DNA of 5,004 nt from Atopobiaceae bacterium. GTDB lineage: Bacteria; Actinomycetota; Coriobacteriia; Coriobacteriales; Atopobiaceae. The stretch covers positions 1 to 5,004 of the forward strand of contig JAFWLX010000293.1 in assembly GCA_017510875.1 (NCBI GenBank), read 5' to 3'. A program made the position numbers and the translations under genes. The notes below the pieces were generated by a model. It saw only the letters and a list, made by a program, of their open reading frames with translations. It was not told the DNA's origin and ran no database searches. Below are positions 1 to 5,004 of this stretch, piece by piece. Positions within the stretch are counted from its first letter, which is position 1. The number at the start of each line of letters is the position of its first letter.

Positions 1-1111
1 CCCCGAGGAGTGGGGTGGCGAGAACATGTTCGTGGACATCTCGGCCCGCCAGAAGATCGGCATCGACGACCTCCTCGAGACGGTGCTGCTGCAAGCCGAC
101 GTCCTCGAGCTGAAGGCGAACCCGGACACCTTCGCGTCCGGTAGCGTGCTCGAAGCCAAGCTCGACCGCGGCCGCGGCTCGGTCGCCACCGTGCTCGTCA
201 CCCGTGGTACCCTGCGCGTGGGCGATGCCCTCGTGGCTGGCATGTGCTTCGGCAAGGTGCGTGCCATGTTCGACCACAAGGGTCGCCAGGTGAAGGAGGC
301 CACGCCGTCCTACCCGGTTGAGATCCTCGGCCTCCAGAGCGTTCCGATGGCCGGCGACGAGTTCCGCGTGTTCCAGGACGACCGCGATGCCCGTAACCTT
401 GCAGACGAGCGTGCGCTCAAGGCCCGCATCGAGGAGCAGAACAAGGTCAAGCACATCACGCTCGAGAATCTCTTCTCGACCATGGAGGATGCCGAGGTCA
501 AAGAGCTCAACCTCATCATCAAGGCTGACGTCCAGGGTTCCATCGAGGCTCTTCAGGACTCCCTTGACAAGATGGACCAGTCCGAGGTGCGCATCAACAC
601 CATCCACTCTGCCGTGGGTGCCATCTCGGAGACCGACGTGGTGCTCGCCGACGCCTCAAACGCCATCATCATTGGCTTTGGCGTGCGTCCCGATGCCAAG
701 GCACGTGCCGCGGCCGAGCGCACCGGTGTCGAGATTCGCTCCTATGACGTCATCTACAAGGCCCTTGAGGACCTTGACGCGGCGCGCATTGGCATGCTGA
801 AGCCCACCGAGGTTGAGGTTGCCACTGGCTCTGCCATCGTGCTTGACACCTTCAAGGTGCCTAAGGTGGGCATTGCCGCAGGCGTCCGTGTTGAGGAGGG
901 CGAGATTGCCTCCACCGACTCGGTCCGTCTGGTGCGTGACGGCATTGTGGTGTACAACGGCAAGATCGCCTCGCTGCGCCACTACAAGGACGATGTCAAG
1001 AGCTTGCGTTCTGGCTCGGAGGGCGGCATTGGTCTCGAAAACTTCCAGGACATCCACCCAGGCGACGTCATCGAGTCGTATCGCATCGATGAGGTCGCGC
1101 GCACCGAGTAG
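1..1111 (+). CDS. infB: Translation initiation factor IF-2, C-terminal part (5' truncated by window edge)
   Basis: IF-2 is the GTPase that brings fMet-tRNA to the 30S subunit and promotes 50S joining. The reading frame is open from base 2 (PEEWGGEN precedes the first ATG at 26), so that ATG is internal and the gene begins upstream of the window. About 369 codons are present. The end of the G domain carries a G5-like SAR (41-49) and the family pattern LLQADVLELKANP (near 86-124). It is followed by the EF-Tu-like domain II (about 140-400), a helical linker, domain III/C1 (about 475-800, with LNLIIKADVQGSIEAL) and the tRNA-binding C2 barrel (about 800-1105, ending GDVIESYRIDE). It stops with TAG at 1109, eight bases before rbfA. 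Two positions in C2 that are usually Cys are Val and Gly here (see findings). The identification is secure. Confidence 0.98.
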   Translation, partial: PEEWGGENMFVDISARQKIGIDDLLETVLLQADVLELKANPDTFASGSVLEAKLDRGRGSVATVLVTRGTLRVGDALVAGMCFGKVRAMFDHKGRQVKEATPSYPVEILGLQSVPMAGDEFRVFQDDRDARNLADERALKARIEEQNKVKHITLENLFSTMEDAEVKELNLIIKADVQGSIEALQDSLDKMDQSEVRINTIHSAVGAISETDVVLADASNAIIIGFGVRPDAKARAAAERTGVEIRSYDVIYKALEDLDAARIGMLKPTEVEVATGSAIVLDTFKVPKVGIAAGVRVEEGEIASTDSVRLVRDGIVVYNGKIASLRHYKDDVKSLRSGSEGGIGLENFQDIHPGDVIESYRIDEVARTE

Positions 1112-1115
1112 GTGA
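1110..1115 (+). promoter_or_regulatory. Ribosome binding site of rbfA
   Basis: AGGTGA overlaps the infB stop codon and lies four bases before the rbfA ATG at 1120. It matches the 3' half of the consensus AGGAGGTGA. Neither the nearby ATG at 1115 nor the GTG at 1112 is in the rbfA frame, so 1120 is the start. The site's overlap with the infB stop suggests coupled translation. Confidence 0.6.
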
Positions 1116-1119
1116 TGGC

Positions 1120-1536
1120 ATGAAGCAGAACCAAAACTCTCGGCGCATGGCACAGATAGCCCGCGAGAAGCTGGGGTATATCCTGCTGTTTGAGATGAGC
1201 GACCCCAGCCTTGCACTGGTGACGCTCACCAGCTGCGAGGTGTCGCTCGACAAGAGTGTGGTGGTGGCCTATGTGAGCTGCGAGGCAAGCCGCTACGATG
1301 AGGTCACCCAGGCACTCGCGCGTGCCAAGGGCCGCATACGTTCGCTCCTTGGTCATGCCTTGGGCTGGCGTGTAACGCCCGAGCTTGTGTTTCGTATTGA
1401 CACTACCGCTGACGAGGCCGAGCGCATCTCGCGTGCATTGCAAAATGTGCCCGAGACCTTGGCAGTCGAGAAGGATGAGGACGGCTACCCCTTGGTGCCT
1501 GACAGCAACGGGCAGGAGGCGCAAGACGAATGCTAA
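1120..1536 (+). CDS. rbfA: 30S ribosome-binding factor RbfA
   Basis: RbfA is a small KH-fold protein that binds the 30S subunit during late maturation of 16S rRNA and is needed for efficient processing and for growth in the cold. The 138-residue product has the usual family length. The N terminus shows the typical SRRMAQIAREKLGYIL helix, then the strand pair VTLTSCEVSLD and VVVAYVS (residues about 34-53). The helix-kink-helix AxG motif appears as A69-K70-G71 before the family-typical PELVFRID (residues 87-94). The last 20 or so residues are acidic and polar and probably disordered. The gene sits eight bases after infB, the standard pairing for two factors acting on the same subunit, and its end overlaps the next gene by seven bases. 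Confidence 0.95.
   Translation: MKQNQNSRRMAQIAREKLGYILLFEMSDPSLALVTLTSCEVSLDKSVVVAYVSCEASRYDEVTQALARAKGRIRSLLGHALGWRVTPELVFRIDTTADEAERISRALQNVPETLAVEKDEDGYPLVPDSNGQEAQDEC
1514..1519 (+). promoter_or_regulatory. Ribosome binding site of the DHH phosphoesterase gene
   Basis: A perfect AGGAGG lies inside the end of rbfA, ten bases before the ATG at 1530. It supports that start, which overlaps the rbfA stop (ATGCTAA). Confidence 0.75.
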
Positions 1537-2570
1537 CCAGCACTGGTGCCCAGCAGGATGACCTATTTGAGGCCATTGCCTATCTGATAGGGGAGGCGCA
1601 AAGCATTGTCATCTGCGCCCATACCAACCCTGATGGGGACGCGCTTGGTTCCCAGCTGGCTCTTAAGCTTCTCATAGAGCAGAGGTGGCCTCACAAAGAG
1701 GTCACCTGTCTGCTTGCTGACGACGAGCCCTGTCCGCGCATCTACTCGTTTCTTGCGGGTTCGGAAGACTTGATTCCCGCCACGAGCTATACGGGGACGC
1801 CCGATCTGTTTATATGCGTTGACCTTTCGATACCCAGGCGGCTCAAGCATGCCGAAGAGGCGTTGCGACGCGCCAAGATGGTGGCCGTCATCGACCATCA
1901 CCCCTGCGAGAAGCCCTACGGCGACGCCACGCTCATCCGTCCGAGCGCAGCGGCTGCCGGTATTCTCGTGGCCGAGTTTGCCGAGTACTTGGGCGAGAAG
2001 ATCACACCCCCGATGGCTCAGTGTCTCTTCTGCGCGATAGCCACCGACACTGGTCGTTTTCAATACCAGAATGCCGATGCAGAGGCCTTTGAGGTTGCCA
2101 GTAGGCTTGTGGCCTGCGGTGCCAATCCATCGGATGTGTCCCTCAACGTATACCAGAGCTTTAGGCTCCAGTTCCTTCACCTCAAGTCGGTGGTAATGGG
2201 CCGTATTACCACCTTTGAGCGCGGACGCATTGCCTACAGCTACGCCACCGTAGCCGATATAGAGCGAACAGGTGCCAGCCTTGATGAGTCTGATGGTCTG
2301 GTTGACGTGGTCCGCTCTGTCGCAGGGTCCGAGATTGCGCTCTTCATCAAAGAGGTCAAGCCTGGCAAGGTACGCGGCAACCTAAGGGCCAAGGGTTCCC
2401 ATGACATATCAAAGGTAGCGCGCGCCCTTGGTGGGGGCGGGCATCGCGCGGCGTCGGGCTTCTCGTATAAGGGGAGCGTGGATGACGCGCTGTGTGCGGC
2501 ATTGCCCCTGCTCAAAGACCTCCTTAAAGAAGAAGAGGAGGAGGACGCCCGACGCCGTGATGCCCAATGA
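1530..2570 (+). CDS. nrnA: DHH/DHHA1 family phosphoesterase, NrnA-like (oligoribonuclease / pAp phosphatase)
   Basis: Members of this family are metal-dependent cytoplasmic enzymes that degrade 2-5 nt RNA fragments and often dephosphorylate 3'-phosphoadenosine 5'-phosphate (pAp); some also act on cyclic-dinucleotide products. The 346-residue protein has the expected motifs in order: HTNPDGDALGS (residues 31-41, D35 and D37), CVDLS (D98), the signature D122-H123-H124, and ATDTGRF (T172-D173). The C-terminal DHHA1 part ends in VRGNLRAKG and the substrate-binding GGGGHRAASGF (301-311). The length is normal for NrnA, and there is no transmembrane or sensory domain, so a GdpP-type protein is excluded. 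The C terminus is a charged tail with five consecutive Glu (334-338). Position after rbfA is common in Actinomycetota and Bacillota. The exact substrate cannot be told from sequence alone. Confidence 0.93.
   Translation: MLTSTGAQQDDLFEAIAYLIGEAQSIVICAHTNPDGDALGSQLALKLLIEQRWPHKEVTCLLADDEPCPRIYSFLAGSEDLIPATSYTGTPDLFICVDLSIPRRLKHAEEALRRAKMVAVIDHHPCEKPYGDATLIRPSAAAAGILVAEFAEYLGEKITPPMAQCLFCAIATDTGRFQYQNADAEAFEVASRLVACGANPSDVSLNVYQSFRLQFLHLKSVVMGRITTFERGRIAYSYATVADIERTGASLDESDGLVDVVRSVAGSEIALFIKEVKPGKVRGNLRAKGSHDISKVARALGGGGHRAASGFSYKGSVDDALCAALPLLKDLLKEEEEEDARRRDAQ
1683..1707 (+). repeat. Intragenic inverted repeat (10-bp stem, 5-base loop) in nrnA
   Basis: AGGTGGCCTC at 1683-1692 pairs with GAGGTCACCT at 1698-1707 (nine Watson-Crick pairs and one G-U in RNA) around the loop ACAAA. 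No run of T follows on either strand, so it is not an intrinsic terminator. It lies in codons for WPHKEVT. Whether it has a function is unknown. Confidence 0.5.
2181..2219 (+). repeat. Intragenic two-part hairpin in nrnA at the domain linker
   Basis: GGTGGTAAT (2189-2197) and ATTACCACC (2205-2213) form a perfect 9-bp stem with a 7-base loop. Outside it, CTCAA (2181-2185) pairs with TTGAG (2215-2219) across a small asymmetric internal loop. It is read in codons for HLKSVVMGRITTFE, just before the DHHA1 domain. Only three T follow the inner stem, so termination is doubtful. Confidence 0.5.
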
Positions 2571-3520
2571 GACGCGGGAGCAGCGGGATAAACTGCCTCA
2601 TCGGCATCAACAAGCCCTGTGGGCTCACAAGTCATGACGTGGTTGGGCGCGTAAGACGCATGCTCGGCGAGCGCCGCGTGGGCCATGCCGGAACCTTGGA
2701 TCCGGCTGCCTCGGGCGTGATGCTTGTGGGCGTGGGGCAGGCTACGCGCTTGCTTGGCCTGCTTACCCTAGATGACAAGCGCTATGTGGCGGATATCAGC
2801 TTTGGGACCGAGACCACAACCGATGACAGTGAGGGTGAGGTAACGCGCGAGGCCAAGGTGCCTGCGCGTCTAGCCGAGCCGGCGGTCGCAGAGGTGGTGG
2901 TTGCCTCACTCAAGGGGCCTTGTCTGCAAGTTCCTCCTGCGTATTCGGCAATCTCGGTGAATGGCAAGCGCTCGTACGCGCGTGCTCGTGCCGGAGAAGA
3001 AGTCGAGCTTGCTCCGCGCCAGGTCATGATTCACGAGGCGCAGCTGCTTGGCGTAGAGCAGGGCGAGCCGCTTGTGTGGAAGTGCGAGCTGCATGTGTCT
3101 AAGGGCACGTACATTAGGAGCATAGCGCGAGACTTGGGCAGAAGCCTTCAGACGGCGGCGCACCTAAGTGGGCTTTGTCGTACGGCGTCGGGACCAGTGG
3201 ACCTAGACAGGTGCTTGACCCTTGAGGAGCTTGAGGAGAGGGGGGCACAGCGCATAATGGAAGCTGCGCTTGACCCTGTTTTCGTGCTGGGGTGCGCCAC
3301 ACACGAGTTGAATGACTACGAACTTGATGCCGTGCGGGTGGGTAAGCAGTTTAGCTGCAAAAACGTGCGTGATAGTAACGGATTGACACGTCTGCCGGCA
3401 GTTGGCGAGCGGGTATGCCTGACACGCGAGGGGTCTCTTATGGGTGTCTGGCGTCAAGGTGAGGCACGCCTTGCCTGCGAGACAAACTTTCCGCAAGGAA
3501 TTGGGGGTGTTGCGTTGTGA
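2567..3520 (+). CDS. truB: tRNA pseudouridine(55) synthase TruB
   Basis: TruB converts U55 in the T-loop of nearly all tRNAs to pseudouridine and also helps tRNA folding. The 317-residue protein shows the family signature from residue 8 (INCLIGINKPCGLTSHDVV). The catalytic Asp is D45 in GHAGTLDPAASG. The KRYVA segment with the conserved Tyr is at 71-75, followed by PAYSAISVNGKRSYARAR (124-141), SKGTYIRSIARDLG (178-191) and LCRTASGP (203-210). Residues from about 240 form the short C-terminal RNA-binding (PUA-like) domain. The start ATG at 2567 shares ATGA with the stop of the preceding gene. An in-frame TGA at 2558 rules out any earlier start, and no later one would keep the signature. There is no Shine-Dalgarno at normal distance, so translation probably depends on coupling. 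Confidence 0.96.
   Translation: MRRGSSGINCLIGINKPCGLTSHDVVGRVRRMLGERRVGHAGTLDPAASGVMLVGVGQATRLLGLLTLDDKRYVADISFGTETTTDDSEGEVTREAKVPARLAEPAVAEVVVASLKGPCLQVPPAYSAISVNGKRSYARARAGEEVELAPRQVMIHEAQLLGVEQGEPLVWKCELHVSKGTYIRSIARDLGRSLQTAAHLSGLCRTASGPVDLDRCLTLEELEERGAQRIMEAALDPVFVLGCATHELNDYELDAVRVGKQFSCKNVRDSNGLTRLPAVGERVCLTREGSLMGVWRQGEARLACETNFPQGIGGVAL
3503..3509 (+). promoter_or_regulatory. Ribosome binding site of ribF (decides the GTG start)
   Basis: GGGGGTG can pair fully with the 16S 3' end (GGAGGTG with one G-U wobble). It is seven bases before GTG 3517 but sixteen before the alternative ATG 3526, which favours the GTG start overlapping the truB stop. Confidence 0.5.
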
Positions 3521-4593
3521 GCGTGATGCCTAGCTTTCCCTTTAGCCATGAGTCGCTCGTACACCTGGTTCGCAGCTCGGTACCAGATGATTCAGGTGGC
3601 CTTGAGGGCGGCTCAGGGCGTGAGTTGGATTGCGCTTCCAAAGGCCCTACTGCCTGTGCCGTGGCCATTGGCGCCTTTGACGGCGTACACGAGGGGCACA
3701 GGCAGCTGATAACTGACTGCGTACGCGACGCGGCAAGCAATGGTTTGCGGTCGGTGGTAGTGACCTTTGATCCCGACCCTTCCGAGGTCGTCTCTGCAGG
3801 AGAAGCACAAAAGCGCCTGCTCTCCATAGAAGATCGCGTGCGTTTTGTGTATGGCTTGGGTGTAGATGAGGTTCTGGTGCTTCCCTTTACCCATGAGCTG
3901 GCATCTCTTGAGCCTCAGGCATTTGTAGAGTTGCTGTTGCAGAAGATAGGCCCCATAAGCATTGCCCATGTGGGCGAGAACTTTCACTTTGGCGCAAGGG
4001 GTGCAGGTGATGTTGCCACGCTTGTAGACTGCGGTAAGACCAGGGGTTTTGCTGTGGTCTCGCATTCCCTGCTGCGCAAGGCTGACGTGACGGGAGCTGC
4101 CGACCAAATGGTTCCCGTCTCATCCACGTCCATTCGCGATCTTCTCTCTAAAGGTAAGGTGCATGAGGCGGCAGACCTTCTGGGCCGTTGTCACTTTGTA
4201 CGCGGAAGTGTGGTGCATGGCAGGGGAGAGGGGACCTCGTTTGGGTTCCCCACGGCAAATGTATCCTGTGATGGTAGGATTTGCTTGCCGTGTGAGGGGG
4301 TGTATGCCTGCATGGTGACAAACGGCCAGAGCGCATGGCCGGCCGCGGTCAACGTGGGTGCGCCGCCATCGTTTGCCGAGCGGAGCGCCGATGTGCCCAA
4401 AGCCTTCCTCGAGGCCAACCTCATAGGATTCAACGGTGACCTCTACGGATGTGAGCTGGCCGTCGTCTTTGTGGAGTGGCTGCGCGCCTCGCGTCCGTTC
4501 TCGTCGCTTGACGAGCTTGAGCGTGTGGTGCTGGGCAACATAGAGTGGGTTCGCCAGAACATTGGCGATGCTGGTGTGGAGGTTGGCCGTTGA
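3517..4593 (+). CDS. ribF: Bifunctional riboflavin kinase / FAD synthetase RibF
   Basis: RibF phosphorylates riboflavin to FMN and then adenylates FMN to FAD. The product is 358 residues. The N-terminal adenylyltransferase domain has the nucleotide-binding GAFDGVHEGH (residues 52-61; H58 and H61 form HxGH), TFDPDP (83-88, where many homologues have PHP), LPFTHELASLEPQAFV, VGENFHFGARGAGD and SSTSIR (202-207). The C-terminal flavokinase domain shows GFPTAN (243-248), GVYACMV, VNVGAPPSF and GFNGDLYGCELAVVFVEWLR. Both halves look intact. The start is GTG at 3517 (GTGA overlap with the truB stop); ATG at 3526 is a weaker alternative. About 46 residues precede the first core strand, more than usual, with a Ser/Gly-rich segment at 20-45. 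Third-position GC jumps from about 55% to about 78% near 4320. Confidence 0.96.
   Translation: MSVMPSFPFSHESLVHLVRSSVPDDSGGLEGGSGRELDCASKGPTACAVAIGAFDGVHEGHRQLITDCVRDAASNGLRSVVVTFDPDPSEVVSAGEAQKRLLSIEDRVRFVYGLGVDEVLVLPFTHELASLEPQAFVELLLQKIGPISIAHVGENFHFGARGAGDVATLVDCGKTRGFAVVSHSLLRKADVTGAADQMVPVSSTSIRDLLSKGKVHEAADLLGRCHFVRGSVVHGRGEGTSFGFPTANVSCDGRICLPCEGVYACMVTNGQSAWPAAVNVGAPPSFAERSADVPKAFLEANLIGFNGDLYGCELAVVFVEWLRASRPFSSLDELERVVLGNIEWVRQNIGDAGVEVGR
4578..4583 (+). promoter_or_regulatory. Ribosome binding site of dnaG (decides the TTG start)
   Basis: GGAGGT lies inside the last codons of ribF, six bases before TTG 4590. The good match and ideal spacing, and the absence of an ATG or GTG in the dnaG frame nearby, identify TTG as the start. 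Confidence 0.75.
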
Positions 4594-5004
4594 TCACCGA
4601 TGAGGACAAAGAGCGTGTGCGTCAGGCAACCGACGTTCTTGCACTGGTTGGCGAGACGGTCGAGCTACGCCAGCGTGGCAACAGCTACTGGGGATGCTGC
4701 CCCTTTCACCAGGAGAAGAGCCCCTCGTTTCATGTGGACCCACAGACTGGTCTTTGGAAGTGCTTTGGCTGCGGCAAGTCGGGAGACCTCTTTGCCTATG
4801 TGATGAGACGGGAGTCGTTGGAGTTTCCCGATGCGGTGCGCTATCTGGCGGATAGGGCTGGAATAGAGCTGCAGGAGGAGCGCGGTGTCCACCATGGCCC
4901 CAGAAGAAACCGCCTGATGGAAGCCTTAGCCGAGGCCGAAAGCTACTACAACACCATGCTCATGCGCGGCCGTGGGAAAGGTCCCGACTCGGGAAGGCGC
5001 TATC
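4590..5004 (+). CDS. dnaG: DNA primase DnaG, N-terminal part (3' truncated by window edge)
   Basis: DnaG makes the RNA primers for chromosome replication. From TTG 4590 the frame reads (M)ITDEDKERVRQATDVLALVG, the usual first helix of bacterial primases, and stays open to the window end (138 complete codons). The CHC2 zinc-binding domain is clear: C37 and H40 in CCPFHQEKSPSFHV, C58 and C61 in KCFGCGKSGD. It continues into the family pattern FPDAVRYLADRAGIEL (79-94) and the start of the linker to the Toprim polymerase core (about residue 112 on, AEAESYYNTMLMRG). C36 is an additional Cys next to the first ligand, where Leu is common. The start overlaps the ribF stop as TTGA, so dnaG appears to be cotranscribed with the translation genes. 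The Toprim and helicase-binding domains lie outside the window. Confidence 0.95.
   Translation, partial: MITDEDKERVRQATDVLALVGETVELRQRGNSYWGCCPFHQEKSPSFHVDPQTGLWKCFGCGKSGDLFAYVMRRESLEFPDAVRYLADRAGIELQEERGVHHGPRRNRLMEALAEAESYYNTMLMRGRGKGPDSGRRY

Noticed and set aside
1068..1092. Inverted repeat TCATCGA/TCGATGA near the end of infB
   Set aside because: Only 7 bp with an 11-base loop, no T-run, and within conserved codons; too weak to call a terminator or regulator.
656..1524. Long minus-strand open frames opposite infB and rbfA (656-1216, 982-1524)
   Set aside because: They lie antisense to well-conserved genes, have no recognisable motifs, and are expected in GC-rich DNA with strong codon bias.
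1563..2180. 205-codon minus-strand open frame opposite nrnA
   Set aside because: No family resemblance; it is the complement of the intact DHH domain and explained by codon bias.
2419..2449. GC-rich stretch with short inverted repeats (CGCCC/GGGCG) in nrnA
   Set aside because: It is dictated by the Gly-rich GGGGH motif codons; a 5-bp stem is not meaningful.
2557..2637. Small frame with GTG 2557/ATG 2560 after the AGGAGGAGG tract, about 26 codons overlapping the start of truB
   Set aside because: The spacing from the tract (12-15 bases) is longer than ideal, and the frame only reads the out-of-frame shadow of truB and the nrnA end. Nothing else supports a peptide.
4600..4803. Plus-strand open frame starting ATG 4600, 67 codons
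   Set aside because: It overlaps dnaG in another frame. The frame from TTG 4590 encodes the clear CHC2 zinc domain, so this one is a shadow.
1..5004. Search for CRISPR arrays, tRNA or rRNA genes, insertion sequences, defence genes or other accessory systems
   Set aside because: None seen on either strand. The window is filled end to end with core genes and has no intergenic space over eight bases.

Overview
This is a compact, all-plus-strand stretch of housekeeping genes from a GC-rich bacterium. The gene order (infB, rbfA, a DHH/DHHA1 phosphoesterase, truB, ribF), the GC-ending codon preference and the actinobacterial flavour of several motifs (for example GENFHFG in RibF) point to Actinomycetota. 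The dnaG neighbour and the moderate GC content (about 60% by eye) make a Coriobacteriia member (Olsenella/Collinsella/Atopobium-like) my best guess. That placement is inference, not something the sequence proves.

Layout: 1-1111 is the 3' part of infB (translation initiation factor IF-2, from the end of the G domain to the C terminus). 1120-1536 is rbfA (30S maturation factor). 1530-2570 is an NrnA-type DHH/DHHA1 phosphoesterase. 2567-3520 is truB (tRNA U55 pseudouridine synthase). 3517-4593 is ribF (bifunctional riboflavin kinase/FAD synthetase). 4590-5004 is the 5' part of dnaG (DNA primase), which starts at TTG and runs off the window. All six genes point the same way. Gaps and overlaps are +8, -7, -4, -4 and -4 nt, so there is no room for internal promoters or terminators between genes, and I see none. 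No stretch over 300 bases lacks a gene.

How they work together: IF-2 and RbfA act on the 30S subunit, TruB modifies tRNA, NrnA degrades the shortest RNA oligomers and/or pAp, RibF makes FMN and FAD, and DnaG primes replication. This is the widespread infB operon core, here joined to dnaG by a four-base overlap, where many bacteria have rpsO after ribF. Translation is probably coupled through the operon. Several starts are decided by visible Shine-Dalgarno sequences, while truB has none at a normal distance.

I found no previously undescribed system. The points worth a second look are the dnaG coupling and its TTG start, unusual residues in the fMet-tRNA-binding C2 domain of IF-2, two strong intragenic hairpins in the DHH gene, a shift in third-position GC within ribF, and an extended RibF N terminus.
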